Source of the DNA: Bacteroidales bacterium UBA1181
Lineage (GTDB): Bacteria; Bacteroidota; Bacteroidia; Bacteroidales; Paludibacteraceae
Length of the DNA: 64,000 nt
Direction of reading: 5' to 3'
Assembly: GCA_002310215.1 (NCBI GenBank)
Contig: DBYR01000002.1
Span: 53,736 to 117,735 of the forward strand
The position numbers and the translations under genes are program-made. Positions 48,289-58,300 of the stretch are shown here, in pieces; position 1 is the stretch's first letter; the number at the start of each line of letters is the position of its first letter. The notes below the pieces were generated by a model, which worked only from the letters and a program-made list of their open reading frames with translations, was not told the DNA's origin and did not search any database.

Positions 48289-49455
48289 ATGCTGAAGGTT
48301 CTCTTTTTTTCTCCTTGGTATCCTCATCGCTACGATGCGATGTTTGGCCTCTTCGTCCGTAAACATGCGGAGGCGGTTGCCCGACATTGCTCGGTCTGTG
48401 TGTTGTATCTGTTCGCGGACGGGAAGGTGAGGCATTGTGAGGTGGTGGACCAAACGACGAATGGCGTGCGGGAGTGCTACGTCTATTATCCGTTCCTTAA
48501 CTTCCCTGTGCTGAGACCCTTGACAAAGGCCGTGGGCTTCGTGTTGGCTTTCCTGAAGGGGTATGCCTGGGTGAAAAGGTCTTTCGGCAAACCGGATGTG
48601 ACCCAGACAAATGTCCTGACTCGCTGTGGCGTGCTGTCTTATCTGCTGAAGGTGTGCTCGGGTATCCCCTACGTTATTGTGGAACACTGGTCGAGGTACC
48701 TTCCCTCAAAAAACGGATATAGGGGTTGGCTGCGGAAACGTGTTAGCGAGTTGGTGGTGAGGCAGGCTTCGTGTGTGCTTCCTGTGACCGAACACCTGGC
48801 GGATGCGATGCGCCGACATGGGTTGAGAAACAACCATTGCCTTGTGGTGCACAATGTGGTGGACGATTTCTTTTTCACGGCGGAGAAACATCCGCTCGCC
48901 CAGGGAGATAGGTTCAGGTTCCTGCATGTCTCTTGTTTTAGTGAGCCTGATAAGAATGTTTGCGGTATCTTGCGGGCGGTGAAACGCTTGTCGGAGAAAC
49001 GGACTGACTTCTCGATGACGATGGTGGGGGTCGGACCTGATTATGAGATGGTTAGAAATTATGCGAAGGAGCTTTGCCTTCCTGACGACCTCGTCTCTTT
49101 CCTTGGCGAACTGCCCCCTGATGAGGTGTGCCATCGCTTTGCCGAGACGGATGCTTTCGTGCTTTTCTCTAACACCGAGAATGCGCCGGTGGTCATCTCC
49201 GAGGCGTTGGCTACGGGCACGCCTGTCATCTCCACCAACGTGGGGGGCATCCCTGAAATGGTGGACGACGAATCGGGCTGCCTGATCAACCCTGGCGATG
49301 AGGATGCCCTTCGCGACAAGATGGATTGGATGATAGACCACCATGCGAACTATGATGCGGAGCGCCTCCGCGAGAAGGCCCGTTGCTATGGATACGACGA
49401 GGTGGGGCGGTTCCTCATCTCCTGCTATGAAGAGGCGGTGAGGGCTGGTCGGTAG
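48289..49455 (+). CDS. Glycosyltransferase family 4
   Basis: 388 aa from the ATG at 48289 (MLKVLFFSPWYPHRYDAMFG); the frame is open 18 codons upstream but these are not typical. GT-B fold. N-terminal part has FVRKHAEAVARH and PYVIVEHWSRYLPS; the C-terminal nucleotide-sugar domain has FLHVSCFSEPDKNVCGILRA, MVGVGPDYEMV, VSFLGELPPDEV and the E-x7-E motif in NAPVVISEALATGTPVIS. It transfers a sugar to an unknown acceptor, perhaps surface polysaccharide. No other glycan genes are nearby. Confidence 0.9.
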   Translation: MLKVLFFSPWYPHRYDAMFGLFVRKHAEAVARHCSVCVLYLFADGKVRHCEVVDQTTNGVRECYVYYPFLNFPVLRPLTKAVGFVLAFLKGYAWVKRSFGKPDVTQTNVLTRCGVLSYLLKVCSGIPYVIVEHWSRYLPSKNGYRGWLRKRVSELVVRQASCVLPVTEHLADAMRRHGLRNNHCLVVHNVVDDFFFTAEKHPLAQGDRFRFLHVSCFSEPDKNVCGILRAVKRLSEKRTDFSMTMVGVGPDYEMVRNYAKELCLPDDLVSFLGELPPDEVCHRFAETDAFVLFSNTENAPVVISEALATGTPVISTNVGGIPEMVDDESGCLINPGDEDALRDKMDWMIDHHANYDAERLREKARCYGYDEVGRFLISCYEEAVRAGR

Positions 49456-49485
49456 TGTCGCTTCCCTGTTTCCTGGGAGAATGAA

Positions 49486-49516
49486 AAAAAGCGACGGTTT
49501 TGCCATCGCTTTCTTG
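49486..49516. terminator. Bidirectional terminator between GT4 and the 111-aa gene
   Basis: AAAGCGA (49488-49494) pairs with TCGCTTT (49506-49512), with GG/CC inside and A/T runs on both sides, so it can serve both convergent genes. Confidence 0.75.
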
Positions 49517-49565
49517 TTAAGTTAATAAATAATTCCTTGGTGTTTTCTTTCCCCTGCGGATTCCG

Positions 49566-49901
49566 CTATCCTACCTTCTTCTGCAACTGGTCGTTCCCTT
49601 TGTAGTTCTTGCAACCTGTCGCGATGGAGGATAGGGCGTCTTGAATCATGTAGAAGGCCTCTTTGAGGGTCTTGTCCGCTTGGGTGAGTCTGCATACCAA
49701 GTCTTTCGTTACGACCATGGTTTCAGGAGAGTCACAGTCTGATGGACTGACGTTCGCGATGTCATTGGTGAGGGGTTGGATCTGTTTTTGCTCAAACTGC
49801 AGGATGTTGAATTTCTGCTTCATGTCTGCCAACAACCGATCGATTTCCCTAGCGATGTCTGCCGCGCTTTTCCTTGTAATAGGCTCTAGTTCCTTTTCCA
49901 T
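49566..49901 (-). CDS. Hypothetical 111-aa helical protein
   Basis: No family recognised. Composition and pattern suggest two or three amphipathic helices (KSAADIAREIDRLLADMKQK; LVCRLTQADKTLKEAFYMI) joined by a loop with SPSDCDSPE. Cytoplasmic, no signal peptide. It is separated from sufE by ~165 bp. Codon use is like its neighbours and the frame is intact, so it is probably real. Confidence 0.6.
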   Translation of the reverse strand: MEKELEPITRKSAADIAREIDRLLADMKQKFNILQFEQKQIQPLTNDIANVSPSDCDSPETMVVTKDLVCRLTQADKTLKEAFYMIQDALSSIATGCKNYKGNDQLQKKVG

Positions 49902-50066
49902 TGTTTTGGCGTTTTGTTAGTTCATATTCGTTCCCGCTAATATAGTCATCTGCGGTGGAGATATGAAATTTTTAGGAACCGAGTTATTAACAAAATGTGA
50001 AATGACAAATGTCTTGAAAGCGGATTTGACCCTATTTTTCTAGTGTGGAACCGGTCGAAAAGTTCC

Positions 50067-50495
50067 TCAATCCTCGCATCTCTTCGATTTGAAGGCCAAA
50101 GCGTACATCCTCATCTGCTTCACCATGGCGAGCATTCCGTTGGATCGGGTGGGGGAAAGGTGCTCTTTCAACCCTATCCTGTCGATGAAGTAGAGGTCGG
50201 TCTCCAGTATCTCGTCTGGGGTGTGCCCGGACATCACCTCGACCAGCATGGCGACGATGCCCCCGGCGATGTCGGTGTTGCTCTCGCCTTGGTAATAGAC
50301 CAAGCCGTCCTTGTATTCCGCATAGACCCACACCTTGCTCTGACATCCCTCGATGAGGTACTCGTCCGTTTTGTATTGCGGGTCGATGCCTGGGTTAGAC
50401 ATGCCCTTGTCGATGATCTGCTGGTACTTGTCCAACCAATCGTCGAGGAATTCGAACTCCGAGATGATCTCTTCTTGTTTCTCCGCTATTGTCAT
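50067..50495 (-). CDS. sufE: SufE-family sulfur acceptor protein
   Basis: 142 aa. It takes persulfide from the cysteine desulfurase SufS and passes it to the iron-sulfur scaffold. Family pattern: LDDWLDKYQQIIDKG, then the active-site loop YLIEGCQSKVWVYAEYKDG with the sulfur-accepting cysteine, and GGIVAMLVEVMSGHTPDEIL. It lies 21 bp downstream of sufS, its partner, in one operon. Confidence 0.95.
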   Translation of the reverse strand: MTIAEKQEEIISEFEFLDDWLDKYQQIIDKGMSNPGIDPQYKTDEYLIEGCQSKVWVYAEYKDGLVYYQGESNTDIAGGIVAMLVEVMSGHTPDEILETDLYFIDRIGLKEHLSPTRSNGMLAMVKQMRMYALAFKSKRCED

Positions 50496-50516
50496 GGTGT
50501 ATGTTTTTAGTCTTCT

Positions 50517-51746
50517 TTATCTTCTTCCGAACATTTTCGCGGCACGTTCCACTCCTGCCACGAGGGTGTCGATCTCCTTTTCGGTGTTATAGAGTCCGAA
50601 GGATGCCCGCACGGTTCCCTCGATGCCGAACGCTGTCATGACGGGCTCCGCACAGTGATGTCCGGTGCGCACCGCGATGCCGAGTTTGTCGAGGATGGAG
50701 CCAAGGTCGTATGGGTGGATATCGCCGACGAGGAACGAGATGAGTCCGCTCCGCTCCTTCGCGTTGCCGATGAACCGTATGTGCTCGATTCCGCTCAGCT
50801 TCTCCTTGGCGTACCTGACCAGTTGCTGCTCATGCTCCGCGATGTTCGCCATGCCTATTTGGCTGACGTAGTTCAACGCTGCCGCCAAGGCTGTGGAGCC
50901 GATGTAGTCGGGCGTGCCGGCCTCGAATTTGAATGGTAGCTCGTTGAAGGTGGTCTTCTCGAAGGTCACCTTCTTGATCATCTCGCCACCGCCTTGGTAG
51001 GGTGGTAGCTTGTCGAGCCAAACCTCCTTGCCGTAGAGCACGCCGATGCCTGTCGGTCCATAGATCTTATGCCCGGAGAAGACGTAGAAGTCTGCGTCAA
51101 GCTCCTGCACGTCGATCGGCATGTGCGGCACCGATTGTGCGCCGTCCACCAGCACGGGGATGCCGTGTGCATGCGCTTTCTGGATGATTTCCCTTACTGG
51201 GTTCACCGTTCCGAGCGCATTGGAGACGTGCGTCACGGATATGAATTTTGTCTTTTCCGTGATGAGTTGGTCCAACTGGTCCACTTGCAACACACCGTCC
51301 GCATCGAAAGGGATGACCTTCAGACGGATGTCCCGATCTTGCTGTTGCAGTTGCCAAGGGACAATGTTGGAGTGGTGCTCCATCTGCGTGATGATGACCT
51401 CGTCACCGTCCTTGCATTGGCTTCTGCAGAAGGAGGAGACCACCAGGTTGATGGCTTCGGTCGTGCCGCGGGTGAAGATGATCTCGCGGGCATATTTCGC
51501 GTTGATGAACTTCCTCACGGTTTCGCGGGCCGCTTCGTGCGCTTCTGTCGCCTCCTGGCTCAGGAAATGCACGCCGCGATGGATGTTCGCGTTGTGGTTC
51601 AGATAGTTCTCGCTGATCTTCTCCACCACGCAGAGCGGTTTTTGGGTCGTCGCCGCATTGTCCATGTAGACAAGCGGTTTGCCGTATATCTCTTTCTTTA
51701 GGATAGGGAAGTCCTCCCTGATTTTTTCTATATTGATACTCATCAT
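50517..51746 (-). CDS. sufS: SufS-type cysteine desulfurase
   Basis: 409 aa, full length. PLP enzyme that removes sulfur from cysteine for iron-sulfur cluster assembly. Markers: LVYMDNAATTQKP, FTRGTTEAINLV, TQMEHHSNIVPWQ, the PLP lysine in FSGHKIYGPTGIGVLYG and the persulfide cysteine in RTGHHCAEPVM. An ATG one codon inside is equally possible. sufBCD are not in the window. Confidence 0.96.
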   Translation of the reverse strand: MMSINIEKIREDFPILKKEIYGKPLVYMDNAATTQKPLCVVEKISENYLNHNANIHRGVHFLSQEATEAHEAARETVRKFINAKYAREIIFTRGTTEAINLVVSSFCRSQCKDGDEVIITQMEHHSNIVPWQLQQQDRDIRLKVIPFDADGVLQVDQLDQLITEKTKFISVTHVSNALGTVNPVREIIQKAHAHGIPVLVDGAQSVPHMPIDVQELDADFYVFSGHKIYGPTGIGVLYGKEVWLDKLPPYQGGGEMIKKVTFEKTTFNELPFKFEAGTPDYIGSTALAAALNYVSQIGMANIAEHEQQLVRYAKEKLSGIEHIRFIGNAKERSGLISFLVGDIHPYDLGSILDKLGIAVRTGHHCAEPVMTAFGIEGTVRASFGLYNTEKEIDTLVAGVERAAKMFGRR

Positions 51747-51803
51747 GCTATCGTTTTTATATTTTGCGCGAATGTATTAAAAAAGTGCCAATCCAATATC
51801 TCC

Positions 51804-52166
51804 TTATGGTAAAAATGCGTCTTCGATATGCTCGATTCTGAAGGAACTGTTTTGGGCGCCGACGACGACGGAGAGGATGTCGAATTGGGTAGGCATCATG
51901 ATGTTGAACTTGAAGATGTAGGCCTCCGCCGCCATGATCGTGTTGCGCATCTTCGCCTTGTTCACGGTCTCCGCAGGCGCTAAAAGATAGTTGTCCCGTC
52001 TGGTCCGCACCTCCACGACCACCAAAGTGCCGTCCTTTTCCGCCACGATGTCCAACTCCAGCTTGCCGCTTCGCCAGTTACGATGCCTGATCGTGTACCC
52101 TTTCGCCGAAAGGTATTCCACTGCTTTCTCTTCGCCTAATAGGCCTAATTCGTTATGTTCTGCCAT
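51804..52166 (-). CDS. yraN: YraN-family (UPF0102) nuclease-fold protein
   Basis: 120 aa from the ATG at 52166 (MAEHNELGLLGEEKAVEYL), the usual start; the open frame to 52280 would cross the promoter. The PD-(D/E)XK core is visible: GEEKAVEYLSAKGY, then LELDIVAEKDGTLVVVEVRTR with D, E-x-R in place of E-x-K. Relatives are linked to DNA processing, but function is not settled. Confidence 0.93.
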   Translation of the reverse strand: MAEHNELGLLGEEKAVEYLSAKGYTIRHRNWRSGKLELDIVAEKDGTLVVVEVRTRRDNYLLAPAETVNKAKMRNTIMAAEAYIFKFNIMMPTQFDILSVVVGAQNSSFRIEHIEDAFLP

Positions 52167-52210
52167 GATTTCACAAATAAACAGGTTAATAATAAAATTG
52201 AATGATGACG

Positions 52211-52241
52211 CAAAGTTATGTAAAATTTTCGTTTGCGCAAA
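52211..52241 (-). promoter_or_regulatory. Bacteroidota promoter of yraN
   Basis: On the minus strand TTTG (plus CAAA, 52238-52241), a 19-bp spacer and TAACTTTG (plus CAAAGTTA, 52211-52218). Exact consensus at both boxes, 45 bp before the ATG. Confidence 0.8.
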
Positions 52242-52271
52242 CGGGCGTTGGGTGTTTTCCCTGCATTCGTA

Positions 52272-52293
52272 GAGACGCACGCTCGTACGTCTC
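52272..52293. repeat. Inverted repeat GAGACG...CGTCTC
   Basis: GAGACG (52272-52277) and CGTCTC (52288-52293) with a 10-bp loop, preceded by CGTA. This type of hairpin is a frequent intergenic element in Bacteroidota. No T-run follows, so it is not a classical terminator. Confidence 0.55.
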
Positions 52294-52402
52294 GGAAGGG
52301 TACCAATGCATGCGTGTGCCAGTCAGCCTGAAAGACTGGAACAAATACAGCCCAATGGCAACGCCTTGGGTGAGGGGGTGCAACCAATTGGAGATGTTAT
52401 GT

Positions 52403-52550
52403 TCGTCCCGAAAAGTGTATGGTTAGAGCGTTTTGTCGTCCCGAAAAGTGTGTTAAAAAATGTTATTGTCGTCCCGAAAAGTGTAGTGTTTGTTGTAATA
52501 TCGTCCCGAAAAGTGTATGTTTGTGGTGATATATCGTCCCGAAAAGTGTA
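52403..52550. repeat. Array of five 17-bp repeats upstream of the DUF4143 ATPase
   Basis: TCGTCCCGAAAAGTGTA occurs at 52403, 52436 (last base G), 52469, 52501 and 52534, i.e. every 33, 33, 32 and 33 bp. The 15-16-bp spacers are AT-rich and differ from each other. The last copy ends 6 bp before the ATG at 52557. The copies are direct, not inverted. The regular phase near three helical turns suggests protein binding, for example autoregulation by the downstream ATPase, but no such case is known to me. Confidence 0.9.
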
Positions 52551-52556
52551 AATGCA

Positions 52557-53855
52557 ATGGAAAGAATAATTTATAAGTCATTGTTAAAGTGGAAGTTAAA
52601 GGCAGACAGGAAACCTTTAATCTTGAATGGAGCGAGACAGGTGGGAAAAACATTTGTTCTCCGTGAATTTGCTGAACGTGAATTTGCGAAACATGTCTAT
52701 TTTTCTTTGGACAGAGATGCTAAAGCCAAGCAGATATTAGAGAGTGGGTCGAGCGTTCAATCTATCATCATGGCGTTTTCTGCGCTTTCCGGGGTTGATA
52801 TTACCCCTAACGACACGCTCATTGTTGTCGATGAGATACAGGAATCTCCTAAGGCACTCAACGTGTTGAAGTTCTTTTGCGAAGATGCTCCGGACTATCC
52901 TATTGCGGTGGCGGGCTCATTGTTGGGTATTTCGCTCCATGGAAATTATTCGTTTCCGGTAGGAAAGGTTGATATGCTGAAAATGTATCCGATGTCGTTC
53001 GAGGAGTTCTTGTCCGCCATGGGGAAGGACCGGATCGTTGATTTGATGCGGAGTAAGAATTGGGAGGTTGTCAAACTGCTCAAGGGGGAGCTTGTTGATT
53101 TGTTGCGTCAATATTATTATGTTGGCGGAATGCCGGCTGTGGTTCAGGGATTCGTGTCGGGAAATGGGCTTGGTGCTGTTCGTGAGATGCAGAAGCAGAT
53201 ACTTTTCGACTATGCGCGGGATTTCTCGAAACATGCCCCTGTGAATCAGGTCCCGCGAATTAATATGGTTTGGAATTCCATCCCTTCCCAACTCGCTAAG
53301 GAAAACAAGAAATTCGTATATGGTGCGATGAAAAAGGGGGCCCGTGCCAATGATTTTGAACTTGCTATTCAGTGGCTTATTGATGCTGGCTTGGTTTATA
53401 AAGTGAATAGGGTTAGCAAGATAGAGTCTCCTTTGAAGTTCTATGAGGATTTTTCTTCGTTTAAATTGTTCCTGTTGGATGTCGGTTTGATGGGTGCGAT
53501 GGTAGGCGCCTCGGCGGAGGCTGTCCTTGTGAATAATGCGATTTTCAAGGAGTACAAGGGTGCTTTCACGGAATTGTTTGTGTGTGATTCGTTTATATGC
53601 AATGGCATAAATCCTTTTTATTATTCGTCGGAGGATGCCCATCTGGAGGTGGATTTTGTGATTCAAGGCAAGACTTCTGTTTTCCCTGTGGAGGTGAAGG
53701 CGGAGGAGAATGTCTATTCCAAATCATTAAGGGCGATTGTTAATAAACAACCCGATTTGAAGGCTATTCGATTGTCAATGAATGATTTAGATAGGAAGGA
53801 TTGGATGACGAATTTGCCTTTGTACGCTTTCGTTGAGGAGGTTAAGTCTCTATAG
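52557..53855 (+). CDS. AAA-type ATPase with DUF4143 nuclease-like C-terminus
   Basis: 432 aa. The AAA domain occupies about residues 15-210: Walker A in LNGARQVGKTFVLREF, Walker B in LIVVDEIQESPKALNVL, sensor region AVAGSLLGISL. The C-terminal DUF4143 has a PD-(D/E)XK-like core, HLEVDFVIQGKTSVFPVEVKA. These proteins form large paralogous families in Bacteroidales and other gut bacteria; function is unsettled, with toxin-antitoxin or defence roles proposed. The gene is AT-richer than neighbours and carries the repeat array in front of it. It ends 45 bp before hemW. Confidence 0.9.
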   Translation: MERIIYKSLLKWKLKADRKPLILNGARQVGKTFVLREFAEREFAKHVYFSLDRDAKAKQILESGSSVQSIIMAFSALSGVDITPNDTLIVVDEIQESPKALNVLKFFCEDAPDYPIAVAGSLLGISLHGNYSFPVGKVDMLKMYPMSFEEFLSAMGKDRIVDLMRSKNWEVVKLLKGELVDLLRQYYYVGGMPAVVQGFVSGNGLGAVREMQKQILFDYARDFSKHAPVNQVPRINMVWNSIPSQLAKENKKFVYGAMKKGARANDFELAIQWLIDAGLVYKVNRVSKIESPLKFYEDFSSFKLFLLDVGLMGAMVGASAEAVLVNNAIFKEYKGAFTELFVCDSFICNGINPFYYSSEDAHLEVDFVIQGKTSVFPVEVKAEENVYSKSLRAIVNKQPDLKAIRLSMNDLDRKDWMTNLPLYAFVEEVKSL

Positions 53856-53888
53856 GAAAACGTTTATCTCCCTGGACCCTATTTTTAC

Positions 53889-53896
53889 TATCTTTG
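53889..53896 (+). promoter_or_regulatory. -7 promoter element of hemW
   Basis: TATCTTTG exact, ending only 4 bp before the ATG at 53901. If used, the transcript would begin at or next to the start codon. TTTA (53863-53866) at 22 bp is a weak -33 candidate. Confidence 0.55.
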
Positions 53897-53900
53897 CGCC

Positions 53901-55037
53901 ATGGCAGGCATCTACATCCATATTCCGCTCTGCAGGAGCCGTTGCGTCTATTGCGACTTCTACTCCTCCACGTTCGACGGCAACCGTTCCGAACTGGTCG
54001 AGGCTATCTGCGCGGAGTTGACCGAGCGGCGGGACTACCTGCGGGAGGCGACCGTCAAGACGCTCTACTTCGGGGGCGGTACGCCTTCGCTCTTGCGCCC
54101 GGACGAGCTCTCCGAAATCTTCTCTGCCGTTGAGGCGAATTACCCTTGCGCCTTCGAGGAGGTGACGCTGGAGGCGAACCCGGACGACCTCTCCGATGCT
54201 TTCCTGACGTCGCTGAAACGCTTCCCCATTAACCGTTTGAGCATTGGCATACAAAGTTTCCACGACGATGACCTGACCCTCTTGAACCGCAGGCATACGG
54301 CGGAGGAGGCGAAGGCGGCGGTGCGTCGTTGCCAGTCGCACGGTTTCACGAACATCAGTATCGATCTTATCTACGGATTGCCGAACCAGACCCTCTCCGC
54401 TTGGGAGGATAACCTGCGCCAAGCCATCGAACTGGATGTCCCGCACATCTCCGCCTACCACCTGACTTACGAGGAGGGAACGAAGATCTACAGGATGTTG
54501 CAGAAGGGTGAGGTGCGTGAGGTGGACGAGGAGCTGAGCGTCGAGATGTTCCATCTGCTTCGCTCCATGCTGCAAGAGGCTGGTATCCAGCAGTATGAGA
54601 TCTCCAATTTCGCCCGTCCGGGTTGTCATGCGCGGCACAACTCCTCCTATTGGGACGGCACGCCTTACTTGGGTGCGGGTCCGGCCGCCCATTCGTTCGA
54701 CGGCAAGGATAGACGTTGGAATATCTCCAACACGCGCCGCTACATCGAAGCCATCCGTTCGGGAGAACCTTACTATGAATTGGAGGTGCTGGATGAAACC
54801 TCCTCCTACAATGACTATGTCATCACTTCGTTGCGCACCATTGCGGGAATGGATTTGGATGTGCTCGCTGAACGTTTCGGCGAACCCTATTATTCCTATT
54901 GTTTGCGGCAGGTGCGGCCTTTCGTGGGGGATGGCGTCGCCGTGGTCGAGGAGAACCATGTCAGGCTGACGGAGAAAGGACTCTTCTTGTCGGATGCTGT
55001 GATGGAGGAACTTATGATGGTTGAAAATCCTGAATAG
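53901..55037 (+). CDS. hemW: HemW, radical-SAM heme chaperone
   Basis: 378 aa, the HemW length, shorter than HemN. The cluster motif is YIHIPLCRSRCVYCDFYS (C-x3-C-x2-C) and the fourth HemN cysteine is replaced by F, as in HemW. Further: LYFGGGTPSLL, LEANPDDLSDAF, LSIGIQSFHDDDLTLLNRRH and ISIDLIYGLPNQT. HemW binds heme and inserts it into respiratory enzymes; it does not make porphyrins. It is the only heme-related gene outside the operon at 12-21 kb. Confidence 0.92.
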   Translation: MAGIYIHIPLCRSRCVYCDFYSSTFDGNRSELVEAICAELTERRDYLREATVKTLYFGGGTPSLLRPDELSEIFSAVEANYPCAFEEVTLEANPDDLSDAFLTSLKRFPINRLSIGIQSFHDDDLTLLNRRHTAEEAKAAVRRCQSHGFTNISIDLIYGLPNQTLSAWEDNLRQAIELDVPHISAYHLTYEEGTKIYRMLQKGEVREVDEELSVEMFHLLRSMLQEAGIQQYEISNFARPGCHARHNSSYWDGTPYLGAGPAAHSFDGKDRRWNISNTRRYIEAIRSGEPYYELEVLDETSSYNDYVITSLRTIAGMDLDVLAERFGEPYYSYCLRQVRPFVGDGVAVVEENHVRLTEKGLFLSDAVMEELMMVENPE

Positions 55038-55259
55038 ATGGTGCGGTAATACGTTTTTCCCTTTGGGTGGGGATGATAAAAATCTATATGAATGGCGGTG
55101 TACGTGTGTATAGGCAATAAATATTTTGCCGAAAATCTATATTGAGTCGTGTATATGGAATTTGATGCGAATCGTGGTTTAAACTATTGAAAATTAGTCT
55201 TGTTGATTGACAATAAGTTGTTGTGTTTGTGGAATTGTTAATAATTTCGATTGTCGTTT

Positions 55260-55323
55260 TTTGAAAAAGATGTATTTTTTATTTAATTTTGTTTTGTTGT
55301 TACATGCGTTTCCTTTAATTTTG
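55260..55323 (+). promoter_or_regulatory. Two tandem Bacteroidota promoters of the giant surface-protein gene
   Basis: Promoter 1: TTTG 55260-55263, 20-bp spacer, TAATTTTG 55284-55291. Promoter 2: TTTG 55293-55296, 19-bp spacer, TAATTTTG 55316-55323. Both match the consensus exactly. The ATG is at 55343. The ~305 bp between hemW and this gene hold nothing else recognisable and are very AT-rich. Confidence 0.8.
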
Positions 55324-55342
55324 CCGTATATTTAATGAAAAT

Positions 55343-58300
55343 ATGAATAAAAGATTATTTAAGGCGCTGATTTATTTATCAAGCTTATGTTGCTTGCAAA
55401 ATAGTTATGCACAATGCGCAGTGGATCCTGGAGATAAGGATTTTAATTTAGCCAATAGTATTAGTGTTAATCCGTATGGAGCAACGACGATAGCCTCTTA
55501 TCAGACGCTTGTCCTAACCCAGTCTGGTTCATACAAGTTGTATAATAACGGAGGAACCGTTATCGCAACTGCGCCTGGCGTGTACACGTTCGAGATGGGG
55601 TCCACCTATAATACGGGCAGTAATGGTAGCGCATGTAAGTTATATGTGAATGCCGGTGCCAAGGTGATTATAGAGGGAGGCTTCCAGGCAACATTTGAAT
55701 TGGTGAATCGTGGAGAACTTACCATTAAAAGGTCTCCATATAGCTCCGAGAATATCATTGACTTCAATTCGACCTCCAGTGTGATCAATGTGGGTAAATT
55801 GAATATTGAGGGCAATTTGAGACTTAATGCCCTGTTTTCCAACCTTTCGGAAGTTAACGTCGATGGGAATTTGTGGTTGAATAGTAACCGTGGTTATTGC
55901 TTGGCGAACGGGTCCATCATGAATGTGGGTGGTAGTTCCAACATCAACTCTCCTATCTTGGGAAATGGAGGATGTCTGCATTCTGTCGGCGAAGTCTCTT
56001 TGGAACAAAACTATGTGCAGAATAGTGGAAATAGGGTTACACCGGAAAATCAATTGGTCTACATCTGTTCGGAACATGGATTTTCTGGTGGTTTCCAATA
56101 TAATGCGAATGCTCCGGAGAATCGCTCCGGAGGTGCTGTGCTTCAAGATAATTGCACCGGCTGCTCCGGCGGTGGCGGTGGCGGTGGCGGAGGCGGCGGC
56201 GGCGGAGGCGGCGGCGAACCGCAAGTCAATTACGTGATCGAAATATATGGTGATACAATCGTCTGCCAAAACGGTTCGACCTCTTTGGGCGTGAATGTGA
56301 CGGGTAAGGAGAATGCTAAATACACTTATCGTTGGGTAAAGGTCGTTGACGGAAATGAATATACGGTCTCTGAGGAGAGCGGGGCTTCCCGCCTTACGGT
56401 TTACCCGACTGAAATGACGAAGTATAGGGTATATGTTACGGAGAATGGAACCACGCAAATAGGTTCTAAAGATGTCATCGTTTATGCGATGACGGCAAGC
56501 GCGTTCTTGTCTTACCGGGATGCGAACACTGTGGTCTTGACCGCTTCTTCGGCTGATTCTTATGCATGGAGCACGGGAGCTGTCACTCCTTATATCACTG
56601 TTCCGGTAAGCGAATCGACAAGAACATATAGCGTTGATTTAACTAAAGACGGGAAAACTTGTACGGCAAGCGTTGTGGTCAACAACTTGAATGATGTTAA
56701 TGATAATCGTAGGCCTATGCAGGTTATCGTCAATGGCCCTGCTTCGCTTTGCCCGGGCTCGGATACTTCTATTGTCGCTGTGGTGAGTGGCGGTAGTGGT
56801 AATTATACTTACGAATGGAATACGGGCGCGACCACTCCTTCCATTACGGACGGACCGCTGGCAAGCAGCGATTACTGCGTGGTTGTGACCGATGTGGAAT
56901 TGGGCCTGAAGAAAACCGCTTGTTCCCATGTCTATGTCCCTGTGATCGAAGTCGTGGATACCACGGATGGTATCACCTATTTGTTGGACGGCGTGCAGAA
57001 AACCATTCCATCGATGCCTTCGGACTCGACACTGACTGTCTGGTTGGATGGTGGCGAGAAGTGTGATGTGAGGTTGTTCGGGAATGACTACAAAGGTCCC
57101 GATCCTTTTATCATTGTTATCCACGGCAATGATACTATTTCCCATGAACAGGACACTATCTCTAATCCTGGAGGAGGAAATGGAATCCGCTGGAAAGACA
57201 CTGTCTATATTTGTAAGGGTCAGACGCTCTCTTTGGTGGCGGGTGATTCAACCTCAACGAATACGTATCGTTGGTTGGGCTTGAACTCAACGTCGAGTTC
57301 GGTGGAGGTGACGCCAGAACAGACGACAACGTATGTGCTGACTGTAAGTGACCAAAACGGAACCTTCCACAATGCCGCGGAGGTGACGGTGGTCGTTCGT
57401 AGAATCTATTCTGTCACTTTGACTACCGAAAACCAATCGAAGACGATTGTTCAAGGTGCGGGCGGTTCGAAATATGTTTGGAATGTCGGCGATAATACTT
57501 ATACGGGTAATCCATTGGTGCTTGATTATCCTACCGGATATACTTATTGCGCCGTTACGGTTGACGATGTTTGTACTGACACGCTCTATTTCCAAGAGAA
57601 CTCCTATAAGGTGGAGATAGTTGACGTAACTGACACCTCGTCCCTGAAGTATAATGATTTGTACTATTGCGTGAATGCTTCTTCCCAGGATTCTATCACG
57701 CTGAGTGCAAATGTGTCGGGCGCAAGTGGCTCTCTCAGGTATGAGTGGTATAGAAACGATGTCTTGCTCTCGGCAAATAGCCCATCTATTCGGGTGAAGG
57801 AGTCTGTCTCTACTGAATATAAGGTTGTCGTTACCGATTTTGGAACGGGTAAGAAGGCTGTCTCCACAAGGAACGTGATCGTCATGTCCGCTAAAATCAA
57901 TAAGCAAAACGAGCAGACCGCACAGCTTATAGCGACGGGTGGTGGTGATTATCTTTGGTCTACGGGCGGTAATACGCAATCTATCGTGGTGCCTGCCGAT
58001 GTGGCGGGAACTTATACGGTGAATGTCACGAGAAACGGATATCAATGCTCCGCGGAGGTGAATGTGGTGCCTGGCCTCATTTTCGTGCCTGACACGATAA
58101 ATGTTCTGATTACGTCTCCTTCTTCTCCTTCTTCTCATCTTAGCATTTGCGAGGGTGAAACCATCACCTTGAAGGCGGGCGAAACCAATGGGTCTGGCCG
58201 CTACTCATATTCTTGGAATATCGCGGATGAGACCCAAAACCACTCAAGCCAAATCGTGATCTCCCCTAAGGAGTCTAAGACTTATGTCGTTCATGTGCGG

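Noticed and set aside
52403..52550. CRISPR array
   Set aside because: Repeats of 17 bp and spacers of 15-16 bp are too short, spacers are low-complexity AT-rich, and no cas genes are present.
52306..52551. Plus-strand open frame of 81 codons with repeated VPKSV units
   Set aside because: It arises only because the five 17-bp DNA repeats have a 33-bp period; it changes frame after the 32-bp spacing and runs into the ATPase start, so it is not taken as a protein.
55640..58138. Long arginine/isoleucine-rich open frames on the minus strand under the giant gene
   Set aside because: They are antisense shadows of a strongly biased coding sequence, with unusual composition and no homology to anything I know.
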